Source: Fimbriimonadaceae bacterium (GTDB lineage: Bacteria > Armatimonadota > Fimbriimonadia > Fimbriimonadales > Fimbriimonadaceae). From it: a stretch of DNA of 18,260 nucleotides. Below the pieces are notes generated by a model. It was not told the DNA's origin. It made no database searches and was given only the letters and a program-made list of their open reading frames with translations. Position 1 is the stretch's first letter. Each line of letters opens with the position of its first letter. The position numbers were made by a program, and so were the translations under genes. The DNA is taken from the NCBI GenBank assembly GCA_020849075.1, contig JADLGZ010000102.1, positions 1 to 18,260 of the forward strand, given 5' to 3'. Below are positions 7,867-16,081 of this stretch, piece by piece.

Positions 7867-8295
7867 TCACAAGGTGAGGGGTTCATCATCATCACAGTAG
7901 CGGACGACCAAGTTGGGAGTGTTGATCATCTCACACCGTGCGTAGAAAGGGATCGCATCATCGTGGCTAATGGTCATGATCGTGATGTCTTCTGGTCCAC
8001 CTGCCTTGTTGATGCAATGCTTGATCAACTCTCGCCCAATCCCTTGCCCAACGTAGTCCCGATCAACGCCAAGATCGGTCAGGAACAGAAAGTAGGCAAA
8101 GTCGGTTAGTCCGAAGCAGATACCAACCAGCTTGCCTTCATCGCGAGCGGTGCAAATGATCGCTACATTCCGTAACATAGTCCGGACGCGAGTGCCAAAG
8201 TTCTTGGCAACATACTGCTGGCCAAGGTCCGTCCGATGGAGGAATTCAAAGTACTCCTCAAACGTGAGGTGGTCTGAATCATCGTACAAGATCAT
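7867..8295 (-). CDS. GNAT-family N-acetyltransferase (small)
   Basis: This is a single-domain protein of 142 residues that should move an acetyl group from acetyl-CoA to an amine. The core beta4 strand and pyrophosphate loop read LTDLGVDRDYVGQGIGREL, with the acetyl-CoA-binding pattern G83-Q84-G85-I86-G87. ISHDDAIPFYARCEMI is the usual AxxFYxxxGF-like C-terminal element, here with Cys in place of Gly. The substrate is unknown. Its ATG follows the TAG of the upstream gene with no spacer, and GAAGGTGG in the end of that gene can serve as ribosome binding site, so translation is probably coupled. Confidence 0.88.
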   Translation of the reverse strand: MILYDDSDHLTFEEYFEFLHRTDLGQQYVAKNFGTRVRTMLRNVAIICTARDEGKLVGICFGLTDFAYFLFLTDLGVDRDYVGQGIGRELIKHCINKAGGPEDITIMTISHDDAIPFYARCEMINTPNLVVRYCDDDEPLTL

Positions 8296-9909
8296 CTAGT
8301 CCACCTTCACGTAGAGGATATTCGTCAATTGTCGCCCCGGGCGAATGAGGGTTCTTCCGCGATAGTAGAGGGCTCTCGACGAGCCAGCATCCAAGTTCAT
8401 GGCGTAAGTGCAATCCAGTTGGCGCATGACCTTGGCGAATCCGCCAAAACTCAAAGGACCCGTTGCGACCATAAGGAGGCGCTGGTCAGCCGTAAATCCG
8501 ACACCTACACGCGCGGTCGTGCTAAAGATGGCGGGGTCCCGAAACCCTTCTCCAACGGCGTCAACATTCACTTCCCCATCCAGAACGAGGGCCGGGCCAC
8601 AGCTAAGCACTGTTTCGAATCCGCTCCAATCTTGCGTGCGCCCGTACGGAACTCGGCGCATAAGGGGCTCATTGTCAACCGTAAAAGCTAGCGCCGTACC
8701 CATGTGCCCTCGGTAAAGGACATTCCCACCTCGCACGACATCTCCGATCGGCCTTAAGCTCCGGGTGTCAAAAAATGTCCCGGTTATGGCTGCCGTTGCT
8801 TGTGCCCGCTGGACTAGCGATTCGAAGCTATCCGCACCCGTTGGGAAGCCGCTAGCAACTTCCACCCCCACCTTGACCCTCGGGTTCTTAAGATCTATTT
8901 GGATGACCCGGACGGGGGAACCTAGGACTGTCCCCGTCGTTATCCAGTCGGCCCGCTTTTTCAGCAAGACATTTGCGATTGCATCGCTAATCGTGCTTGG
9001 AGGCCTGTCCGACCGGATCCCGGGGCGTGTTCCCCAGCGCACTTGGCCATCCAGCGTGCCCAAGACAATCCGGTTCGAGGCCAGGGAGAATGCGTTCGCA
9101 TATCCGCCCCCCAGTTTTGGAGATGTCAATTGTGTCCCGGTGATCAGATCATAGACTTCTATTTGGTTCTGGATACCAATGAATGCCACCGCGCTTCCGT
9201 CGGGGGAGAGGCTAGCGGCCACCGGACTTCTCATCTTTGTCTGAACAGGAGGCAAACTTTTCAGATCTGCATCCCAACGGGTCACCTTGCCTGACTTGGG
9301 CTCGGCAATCGCAAGGCCCCCCTTTTTATCAAAACCAAGGGCTAGGATATCGAACGTAGGTTGAGAGACGTTTCCCTTCCCAAGCCAAGTTCCAACCTCC
9401 AGCACGACTATCTTGCCATTGGAACTGTAGGCCAACTGACGGCTAGCAGGATCAAAAGCAACATTGAGAACTAGTCCATGATCGAAGCGCTTTGCGACCT
9501 GCATGGTGGTGGCATCCACGATTACGAGACCTCCGGGTCCACCAACGGCAATCCACTTGCTATCTGGCGAGAAGGCCACGCAGGCACCGATTCCTAGAGC
9601 CCGTACATCTTTGCCGGTCGCCGCATCGTAAAGTCGAATGTTCCTCCAGGCTCCGCGGATGTTAAAAGCGACGGCAACCAGCGAGCCATTTGGAGAGGCG
9701 GATACTTGCGCCGGTGCATCGTCGAGCTTGCGCGACCATATTGGAGTGCGCATTACCCCATCAAAAGCTCTGAGTACCCCACTAGAGTAGCCGGCAAAGA
9801 CCGCGCGGCCGTCATTCGCAATCGCCACGGCGGTGACCGGCGTTACCGGTTGGGCACCCGCAATGGTTGCGCTGACGAACAGGCTGCAGATAGCTCGTGA
9901 TGGGGGCAT
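8296..9909 (-). CDS. Secreted beta-propeller / phosphodiester glycosidase (NAGPA-like) fusion
   Basis: The protein has 537 residues. A signal peptide (cleavage near AGAQ, about residue 20) leads into a WD40/quinoprotein-like beta-propeller (about 25-310), with repeats such as VSASPNGSLVAVAF, VAFSPDSKWIAVGG and SLSPDGSAVAFIG. From about residue 319 to the end lies a phosphodiester glycosidase domain of the NAGPA type. Its marks are ITGTFFDTRSLRPIGDVV, an SCGPALVLDGEV strand and NLDAGSSRALYY (505-516); other family members usually read NLDGGGS there. By family knowledge the domain removes a sugar joined through a phosphodiester, as human uncovering enzyme does, but bacterial substrates are mostly unknown. 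The start ATG is 48 bases after the permease stop, and no strong ribosome binding site is seen. Confidence 0.85.
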   Translation of the reverse strand: MPPSRAICSLFVSATIAGAQPVTPVTAVAIANDGRAVFAGYSSGVLRAFDGVMRTPIWSRKLDDAPAQVSASPNGSLVAVAFNIRGAWRNIRLYDAATGKDVRALGIGACVAFSPDSKWIAVGGPGGLVIVDATTMQVAKRFDHGLVLNVAFDPASRQLAYSSNGKIVVLEVGTWLGKGNVSQPTFDILALGFDKKGGLAIAEPKSGKVTRWDADLKSLPPVQTKMRSPVAASLSPDGSAVAFIGIQNQIEVYDLITGTQLTSPKLGGGYANAFSLASNRIVLGTLDGQVRWGTRPGIRSDRPPSTISDAIANVLLKKRADWITTGTVLGSPVRVIQIDLKNPRVKVGVEVASGFPTGADSFESLVQRAQATAAITGTFFDTRSLRPIGDVVRGGNVLYRGHMGTALAFTVDNEPLMRRVPYGRTQDWSGFETVLSCGPALVLDGEVNVDAVGEGFRDPAIFSTTARVGVGFTADQRLLMVATGPLSFGGFAKVMRQLDCTYAMNLDAGSSRALYYRGRTLIRPGRQLTNILYVKVD

Positions 9910-9957
9910 AGCGGATCCAATAGGATCTCAAGAATGACTTGTCCTACGGAATCAAAA

Positions 9958-11169
9958 TTATGACTCAATGGGAGCGCGATGCCGAAGCGGGGTTGCCGGT
10001 AAACCGAGCGTATCTGATCCCGTCGTGTTTGTAACCTTGAGAACACGCTCTAGAATGACTTTGACTGCGCCACCAATCGGGAAGGCAACGAGCATTCCCA
10101 AAATGCCAAACAATGAACCGCCTGCCGCTACGACGAACATGCTAACGACAGGGTTCAGACCCACTGCCGAACCGACGAGATTTGGGGCAACCAACTGGTC
10201 CCATATCCAAGTGATCAGGAACAGAACACCTACCAGTAGTAGCGCAAAGGCCCAGCTGGACGGAAAAGCGGCGAACCAATTTCCACTCTGACCACTGAGG
10301 CCTACAATGACCAAGAGTAGCACGTAATTCACCATGCCACCGATGATGGGAATTAAGTAGAGCGTCCCAAATAGTAGCGCCAAAAGGACCGCATAGGGGG
10401 CACCAAGAATAGTGAGCGCGAGCGCGACAGTTGTCGTATACAGGGCCCACGAAATCATGATGCCCCGCAGGTACTTCTGAAAGACATCACCAACATCTTC
10501 TAAGATGTCCATCGCTTCGCTCCGGATGCTGGGTGGTATCCAGTTGGGTAAGGACACCCGGATCCGATCAAAATCCATCAACAAGAAGAGGGCAACCAGG
10601 GGGGCAAACAAGAGAAGAATGAACTGGGCGCCCAGCCCACCGAGGGCTCCCAAAACTGAATTGAAGAAGCCCTGGACGACCTTGGTAATCTCCTGCCGCC
10701 TCGGTTCGAGCAACTGTTCGGTAATCGCTGACTGGGTTGATGGAATACCTAGCCGATCAAGGGTCGGTCGGACTTGGGCCAGCGTACGATCAAGCGGACT
10801 GACCGAGGTGCTAGCCTCGACGCGAATCTTTGGGTTCCACCTTACAAAGTAGTTATTGTTGTAGCCTTGCTGCGCCATGTCCCTTGTCATGGAACCGATA
10901 TTCATCGTGAAAGCGCTAAGTTGCTTCGTCATGATCGGCACGGTCAAGAACCCAATCCCCGTGATCACGGCAAAGAAGGCGATGAAGACTAACCCCACGG
11001 CTGCACCCCGTCCAAGGCCCCGCCGCCTTAATTGGCGAACGACGGGATCAAGGAGGATGGCGACGAGGCTGCCGACGATGAAGGGCAAGAGAATGCCCCG
11101 GACAAGGTAGAGGAAGCCCAAGACCAAAGCTACGGTCAAAATCCATAGCGCGATTTTCCAGCCTCCCAT
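9958..11169 (-). CDS. AI-2E-family transporter / permease
   Basis: This is an inner-membrane protein of 403 residues. Two hydrophobic helices fill the first 45 residues and a third lies at about 55-80. A soluble stretch (about 85-165) follows, and then several further helices, with the family block LYLIPIIGGMVNYVLLL and the GLNPVVSMFVVAAGGSLFGILGM segment near the end. This is the arrangement of the AI-2E (YdiK/TqsA/PerM) family. Members have been linked to autoinducer-2 export or Na+/H+ exchange, so the substrate cannot be stated. The start lies 18 bases after the GNAT stop. GATAAT occurs only 3 bases before the ATG, and no Shine-Dalgarno sequence is visible. Confidence 0.92.
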   Translation of the reverse strand: MGGWKIALWILTVALVLGFLYLVRGILLPFIVGSLVAILLDPVVRQLRRRGLGRGAAVGLVFIAFFAVITGIGFLTVPIMTKQLSAFTMNIGSMTRDMAQQGYNNNYFVRWNPKIRVEASTSVSPLDRTLAQVRPTLDRLGIPSTQSAITEQLLEPRRQEITKVVQGFFNSVLGALGGLGAQFILLLFAPLVALFLLMDFDRIRVSLPNWIPPSIRSEAMDILEDVGDVFQKYLRGIMISWALYTTTVALALTILGAPYAVLLALLFGTLYLIPIIGGMVNYVLLLVIVGLSGQSGNWFAAFPSSWAFALLLVGVLFLITWIWDQLVAPNLVGSAVGLNPVVSMFVVAAGGSLFGILGMLVAFPIGGAVKVILERVLKVTNTTGSDTLGLPATPLRHRAPIES

Positions 11170-11187
11170 AACATTATCAGGACGAGG

Positions 11188-11919
11188 CTAATCGTCCCAA
11201 GTTTTCGAGGGTGTTCGGACTTTTGGCGTCAGGACGTGCATTATGCCAATTTCCTTGTAACCTAGCTTTGGATAGAGGTGGCGACCATCAGCGCTGGCAA
11301 CGAGCACACTTTCGCGAACGCCAGTTGCCTTGTCTCCCTTGAGTAGCGCAGACATGAGCGCTTGGCCATAGCCTAGCCGGCGCCGCTCCTTGTGCACATA
11401 TAGATCTGCGACATAGGCATCATTACCCATTCTCATACTTTCGACCATGCCAAAGATGGTTGGATCCGCTAGCCCGTAGAATTGACCATTACTCACCTTG
11501 ACGGGCTTCCAATGCGCGGTGCTGATTTGATTGATGGCCTCCTGGGTCTCGTATTGGACCACGGCAGGCTCAGACTCAAAGCAAGGAAACGCTTCTAAGT
11601 CGTGGACGAATATCCACTCCGTGGCCGCAATTCTGTAACCGCCCCCTTTGAGTTCATTGCGATAGGCTACGGGGTCGAATTCCGGCCCGTGGCAGGCACA
11701 GAGAAAGTGCCAACCAAGGTCTTGCTTTCTAACTTGCTGAAGGACTTCTCCTGGCTCTTTGCTTGCGACAAAGACTTCACTCTTTCGTGGGACTCGCTTT
11801 GGCCCTTGATCACGAAGGACCCAAAGGTCTTCTATTTGGCGGACAACATAAGGGTGGTGTCGACTCTTGCGTATGCCAAATGCCTTTGCCGTAATCTCAA
11901 TGGCACGAGCAAGCTCCAT
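11188..11919 (-). CDS. GNAT-family N-acetyltransferase with unassigned N-terminal half
   Basis: The protein has 243 residues. The C-terminal half (about 115-235) is a GNAT fold: DAYVADLYVHKERRRLGYGQAL gives the acetyl-CoA loop R181-L-G183-Y-G185, and LVASADGRHLYPKLGYKEIGI is the terminal beta-strand region. The first 110 residues, which contain CACHGPEFDP with two cysteines, match nothing I recognise. They may be a degenerate second GNAT fold or a substrate-binding domain. The start lies 2 bases after the pheT stop, so translation is presumably coupled to pheT. The acceptor could be a small molecule or a protein N-terminus; the sequence does not say. Confidence 0.8.
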   Translation of the reverse strand: MELARAIEITAKAFGIRKSRHHPYVVRQIEDLWVLRDQGPKRVPRKSEVFVASKEPGEVLQQVRKQDLGWHFLCACHGPEFDPVAYRNELKGGGYRIAATEWIFVHDLEAFPCFESEPAVVQYETQEAINQISTAHWKPVKVSNGQFYGLADPTIFGMVESMRMGNDAYVADLYVHKERRRLGYGQALMSALLKGDKATGVRESVLVASADGRHLYPKLGYKEIGIMHVLTPKVRTPSKTWDD

Positions 11920-11921
11920 CC

Positions 11922-13943
11922 TTACCGAAGGCTTCCGCCAAGTTCCTCAATTGCCTGGACGATCTTGTCGCGAATCAGATTTGCCTCTTCATCGGTAAAG
12001 CTGCTGTCCATCTTTCGCAACTGGATGCTGACGCCCAGGGAGTGTTTGCCCGGTTCGATGCCCTGACCTTCGTATATGTCAAACAAAGCTTGCTTTTCCA
12101 GTACCAACCCGGATGCCTCCGCAATCGCACGCTCCACATCAGCGTAGGGCACGGACTTATTGATGACAAAGGCGATATCTCGCTTGATGGCCGGGTAACG
12201 GCTGATCGGCTTTACCTCGAGCTCTGAATCGGGATTTTGGAAGAAAACCAAGAGATCAATCTCTGCCATGTAGGTTTCCTCTGGCAAACCGAGCTGTTCG
12301 GCATAGTCGGGGTGTATCTGACCCATGGTGCCGACCCAAAGCCTTCCTTCATCAACCATGACACCCGCTTGGCGGGTAGGGTGGAATCGGTGATCCGGTA
12401 GACGAGGGAGCTCGAAAGAAATGTCATCGTGAACAAGATGCCCGAGCTCTTGAAGAATGCCCTTAAGGGTCCAGAAGTCGGCTTGCGGCGGATTCAGTTG
12501 TGCGAAATGGGGGTCTTGCATTGAGCCGGAAATCAGGATACTGAGCTCGGGTGATTCGTCTACTTCATAGTCACCCTTTACGAACACTTTCCCGATCTCA
12601 AAGAGGCGAAGATTCCTAGCTCCGTTCTTCGTTGCCGCATCCGCAAGTCCCGGCAAGAGCGAACTCCTAATGTATTGCATCTCCGGAGAATGGGGGTTGC
12701 GGACCATGACACGCCGCTCAGGATTGAAGTCAAGGATGCTGGCGTCACGGAGCGTGTGGCTAATTATCTGATCCAACCCGCACCGAAGCATGGTTTTCTT
12801 GGCGGTGTCAATGACGGCATACAGGCCAAATGAACCACCGCGCACGGTTGTGCCAGAGGGCATTAGGTCTGGAATCTTCTCGTACCCATGTACTCGACCA
12901 ATCTCTTCAATGAGATCCTCTTCCAATGTGACGTCCGGTCGCCATGATGGCGGTTCTACGGCAAAAGTTCTTCCTGTCTTGACCTTGAATCCAAGCCTTG
13001 TGAGATAGCCCTCCATTTCACTATCGGTGATGTCCATGGACAAGATCAACCGTGCTCGTGCTGGGCGAAGCGGCAACGAGCGAGACTCGGCCTCAATGGG
13101 ATAGACATCCTCAATCTGGCTCGCCCCTTTACCACCGGTTATCTCGCGATAAAGCTGGTCAAATCGTAGAAGTGCGCGTACAACGCCATTTGGGTCAACA
13201 CTTCGTTCGAATCGATAGCTGGCATCCGTGTTTAGCCCAAGGTCCTTGCGTGTCTTCCGAACACTTGAGGCATCAAAGTGAGCACTTTCTAGGAGAACTC
13301 GCTTGGTCTCTGGGCCAACTTCCGTATCCAGACCACCCATAACACCAGCGATTGCTACCGGCTGTGTTGCATCACAAATCACTAGGTGATCTGGCTTCAA
13401 TGCGTGCTTCAGCCCGTTCAAGGTCGTGAGAGTCTCGCCATCCTTAGCTTGGCGAACCACGATCCGTTCACTCCCCAGCTTATCGAGATCAAACGCATGG
13501 AGAGGTTGCCCCAACTCAAGCATTACATAGTTTGTGAGGTCCACGAGCAGGCTGATCGGGCGTTGACCGGCTGCGGTAAGGGCTTCTTGTAACCAGTCTG
13601 GCGAGGGCCCGTTCTGCGCGTCTGAGTAAATTGCGCATGCATATCTCGAGCAATTTGAGCTTTGCAACTCGATGTGCATACCAGCCTCTGCCTTTGCCAA
13701 GTGCCACTCGATAGCCTGATCATAGAGTCCAGTAGGTTCTGCAGAAGACTCCTTGGCCAAAATCTCGCGAGCCAGTCCCAATGCGCTGAGACCATCACCC
13801 CGATTCGCCATAACTTTGATGTCCAGAACATCGTTCTCGATGCCCTCCAGCTCAAAGCCAGCCATAGTCAAAAGTTCACCAATCTCATTGGAGGACAATG
13901 AGGTTTTGACAAAAGACCTAAGCATCAAAGAAGGCAGTTTCAT
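11922..13943 (-). CDS. pheT: Phenylalanine--tRNA ligase beta subunit, short form lacking the B2 OB-fold domain
   Basis: Together with PheS this subunit charges tRNA-Phe. Domains seen are: the split B1 region (MKLPSLMLRSFV to FELEGIE, 1-36, resuming at NDVLDIKVMANRGDGLSALGLAREIL); the B3/B4 editing domain (TNYVMLELGQPLHAFD, VAIAGVMGGLDTEV, DASYRFERSVDPNG); B5 (PPSWRPDVTLEEDLIEEIGR); the catalytic-like core; and the C-terminal FDX-ACB domain starting at SRYPAIKRDIAF. Usual bacterial PheT is about 785-800 residues; this one is 673. The missing part corresponds to the EMAP/OB-fold tRNA-binding (B2) domain, since GIE at 34-36 runs straight into NDVLDI. No pheS lies beside it. A GNAT gene follows 2 bases after the stop. 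Confidence 0.95.
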   Translation of the reverse strand: MKLPSLMLRSFVKTSLSSNEIGELLTMAGFELEGIENDVLDIKVMANRGDGLSALGLAREILAKESSAEPTGLYDQAIEWHLAKAEAGMHIELQSSNCSRYACAIYSDAQNGPSPDWLQEALTAAGQRPISLLVDLTNYVMLELGQPLHAFDLDKLGSERIVVRQAKDGETLTTLNGLKHALKPDHLVICDATQPVAIAGVMGGLDTEVGPETKRVLLESAHFDASSVRKTRKDLGLNTDASYRFERSVDPNGVVRALLRFDQLYREITGGKGASQIEDVYPIEAESRSLPLRPARARLILSMDITDSEMEGYLTRLGFKVKTGRTFAVEPPSWRPDVTLEEDLIEEIGRVHGYEKIPDLMPSGTTVRGGSFGLYAVIDTAKKTMLRCGLDQIISHTLRDASILDFNPERRVMVRNPHSPEMQYIRSSLLPGLADAATKNGARNLRLFEIGKVFVKGDYEVDESPELSILISGSMQDPHFAQLNPPQADFWTLKGILQELGHLVHDDISFELPRLPDHRFHPTRQAGVMVDEGRLWVGTMGQIHPDYAEQLGLPEETYMAEIDLLVFFQNPDSELEVKPISRYPAIKRDIAFVINKSVPYADVERAIAEASGLVLEKQALFDIYEGQGIEPGKHSLGVSIQLRKMDSSFTDEEANLIRDKIVQAIEELGGSLR

Positions 13944-13954
13944 GGGATCTGTTT

Positions 13955-13960
13955 AGGTTA
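13955..13960 (-). promoter_or_regulatory. Putative -10 box (TAACCT) of the pheT operon
   Basis: On the minus strand TAACCT lies 11 bases before the pheT ATG, with no Shine-Dalgarno sequence between. It falls in the 64-base divergent gap shared with the PLP-enzyme gene. The gap is too short for a T-box or a pheST-type attenuator leader. Confidence 0.3.
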
Positions 13961-13993
13961 CCTTTACTCGACTCCAACTAACCTCAAAGCAGG

Positions 13994-13999
13994 TACAAC
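13994..13999 (+). promoter_or_regulatory. Putative -10 box (TACAAC) of the PLP-enzyme gene
   Basis: TACAAC lies 8 bases before the ATG at 14008 and differs from TATAAC, the tRNA-Gly -10, at one base. No -35 stands out, and the nearest AGG (13991-13993) is 14 bases from the ATG, too far for efficient ribosome binding. Confidence 0.3.
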
Positions 14000-14007
14000 T
14001 CTGAGTG

Positions 14008-15012
14008 ATGCCGATTCTCGACAATATCCTTCAATCCATCGGCAATTCACCGATGGTTCGGCTCAGCCACTTGAACCCGCATGGTTCTTGCGAACTCCTT
14101 GGAAAGGTTGAGTTTCTGAATCCTGGCGGCTCAATCAAAGACAGGATTGCATTGCGCATGATCAAAGAGGCCGAGGAATCGGGTCAGATCAAGCCCGGCG
14201 ATACGCTCATTGAACCAACCAGCGGCAACACGGGGATCGGGCTGGCCATGGCTGGGGCCATTCTTGGCTACAAGGTCATCATTGTGATGCCGGAAAAGAT
14301 GAGCCAAGAAAAACAGCGTACGATGGAGGCACTCGGGGCGCAGATCATTCGTACTGACACGACAGCGGCTCATGATAGTCCTGACAGCAACTTTGGAGTT
14401 GCGGAGCGGTTGCAGAAGGCGATACCCAATTCCCATATACTGGGTCAGTTTGTCAATCCGATGAATCCGCAAGCCCACTTTGATACCACTGCTGTCGAGA
14501 TTATCGACCAGTGCGACGGCAAGTTGGACTACTTCGTAGCGGGTACTGGCACCGGCGGAACGTTGAGCGGTGTTGCAAGGCGGCTCAAGGCAGCCATTCC
14601 AAATTGCCAGATTGTTGGTGCTGACCCGGTCGGTAGCCTTATTGGAGGTGGGGATCTCAATGCTCCGTACCAGGTTGAGGGCATTGGCTATGATTTCGTG
14701 CCTGAAACAATGGATATTGACCTTGTTGATCGTTGGGAGAAGGTTGACGATGCCGAGTCGTTTTATTGGGCCCACCAGCTGATCCGCAAGGAAGGGATGC
14801 TCGTCGGTGGAAGTAGCGGGACAGCCCTAGCCGCCGCGATGCGCGTTGCGAAGCAGTGCACTGGTGGTGAACGCATTTGCGTGGTTCTTGTAGACAATGT
14901 CCGGAACTACATGAGCAAGTTCTTGAGCAACGAATGGCTCGCGGACAACGGGTTCTCAACGGTGACACCAAACAAGTTTGTGGATTGGGAGGCGATGAAG
15001 AGCAGTGTCTGA
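14008..15012 (+). CDS. Cystathionine beta-synthase / cysteine synthase-type PLP enzyme
   Basis: This is a fold-type II PLP enzyme of about 334 residues. The PLP lysine lies in LNPGGSIKDR (Lys45 counted from the GTG at 14005). Phosphate and substrate loops are PTSGNTGIG, GTGTGGTLSG and GGSSGT. Several blocks resemble cystathionine beta-synthase more than plain O-acetylserine sulfhydrylase: AHDSPDSNFGVAERLQ, NPMNPQAHFDTTAVEI, VEGIGYDFVPE and VLVDNVRNYMSKFL. On family knowledge it would join homocysteine and serine in transsulfuration. It lacks the C-terminal CBS (Bateman) pair of the animal enzyme. Cysteine synthase remains an alternative. The start could be GTG 14005 or ATG 14008; I prefer the ATG given the -10 spacing. 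It is head-to-head with pheT, and its last 8 bases overlap the next gene. Confidence 0.9.
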   Translation: MPILDNILQSIGNSPMVRLSHLNPHGSCELLGKVEFLNPGGSIKDRIALRMIKEAEESGQIKPGDTLIEPTSGNTGIGLAMAGAILGYKVIIVMPEKMSQEKQRTMEALGAQIIRTDTTAAHDSPDSNFGVAERLQKAIPNSHILGQFVNPMNPQAHFDTTAVEIIDQCDGKLDYFVAGTGTGGTLSGVARRLKAAIPNCQIVGADPVGSLIGGGDLNAPYQVEGIGYDFVPETMDIDLVDRWEKVDDAESFYWAHQLIRKEGMLVGGSSGTALAAAMRVAKQCTGGERICVVLVDNVRNYMSKFLSNEWLADNGFSTVTPNKFVDWEAMKSSV

Positions 15013-16081
15013 TCTGCAACTCCGAGCCGTCTCTTCTGACCAAGAGGTTGAGCAATATAAGCGTTGCTATGAGGAAGTTTGGCGGCAAGGTAAGCCTTTT
15101 GAGCCGGGAGAACTTGACCCAAATGACCATGCACTACGCTACTTGGCGGTTCAAGGTAAGGAGGTTGTCGGGAGCTTCAAGCTACATCGCTTCCGAACGA
15201 CCTGGAACGACACAATTCTTGACTGTGCCGGCGTCGCTTCAGTAGGGGTTGTGCCTCATCACCGGTCTTCGGGTGTCGGGGCGCAGATGATGCGTCTATC
15301 CCTCCGAGAAATGCGGAAACTCGGGTTTCCCCTCGCTGCTCTCTATCCCTTTCGAGGAAAGTATTACCGACAATTTGGCTACGAGTTTTGTGGCTCCCGG
15401 TGGCAGATCAAGTGCCCGGTATCACGCTTGCCGAAATATGCTCCTGAACTCCGAGCTCAACGGATCTCAGTCGAGGATGTGCCCACTTTGGATGGTTGCT
15501 ACCGAGAGTTCATCCGAGGCTACAACGGGGCCAACGTTCGAACGGATGAACAATGGCGCCTGCGCATGGGTAAGGGCGCCCCGCTGATCTACGCAGTGGG
15601 TGACCCCATCGAAGCCTATGCATGGACCTCTATGGACGGCGGCTTTTGGGAGGAGCTTCAGATTGGAGAGATTGCTTGGTCTTCGCCAAGAGGCTACCGG
15701 AGCATCATGTCGGTTCTCCGTGGCCTAGCGATTAATCGGAGCCACCTTATCTGGAGCGAGCCCGCCGAGGGCCCATATATCACTCAGAATCTCGACCAAG
15801 GTGCCGATATTGAGCTTCATCGCCCCGCTATGTTCCGGATTATAAACGCCGAGAAGATGGGCTTACAAGGAGTTGAAATCCTGGATCCTGACCTCCCCGA
15901 AAACAGCGGGTTACATGGCGAGCGGCTGATTACCGGGATGGTCGGAGCCATTACGCAAGCCGTCTTGGGCGAGCCGTCTATTGACAGCCTCGTCTCGGCT
16001 GGCGCTATAACGGCGACCGACCTAGCCGCGGCGCGCGCGAGCTTCCCATCAAAACCGGTCCTATGTACGGAGTTCTTCTGA
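15005..16081 (+). CDS. Eis-like GNAT acetyltransferase (tandem GNAT plus SCP2-like C-terminus)
   Basis: The protein has 358 residues and is a relative of mycobacterial Eis, which acetylates amines including aminoglycosides. The N-terminal GNAT carries CAGVASVGVVPHHRSSGVGAQMM, whose R87-S-S-G90-V-G92 loop binds acetyl-CoA. RGKYYRQFGYEF follows, with Tyr126 at the place of the Eis general-acid tyrosine. A second degenerate GNAT fold fills the middle (about 145-260). An SCP2-like C-terminal domain follows (about 265-358) and ends in TEFF, so a C-terminal Phe carboxylate could act as base as in Eis. The start is GTG at 15005, overlapping the PLP-enzyme stop by 8 bases. The substrate is unknown, and resistance should not be assumed. 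Confidence 0.88.
   Translation: MSDLQLRAVSSDQEVEQYKRCYEEVWRQGKPFEPGELDPNDHALRYLAVQGKEVVGSFKLHRFRTTWNDTILDCAGVASVGVVPHHRSSGVGAQMMRLSLREMRKLGFPLAALYPFRGKYYRQFGYEFCGSRWQIKCPVSRLPKYAPELRAQRISVEDVPTLDGCYREFIRGYNGANVRTDEQWRLRMGKGAPLIYAVGDPIEAYAWTSMDGGFWEELQIGEIAWSSPRGYRSIMSVLRGLAINRSHLIWSEPAEGPYITQNLDQGADIELHRPAMFRIINAEKMGLQGVEILDPDLPENSGLHGERLITGMVGAITQAVLGEPSIDSLVSAGAITATDLAAARASFPSKPVLCTEFF

Noticed and set aside
11602..12066. Forward frame of 154 codons spanning the GNAT/pheT junction
   Set aside because: It is antisense to two well-supported genes and has no family motif or ribosome binding site that I can see.
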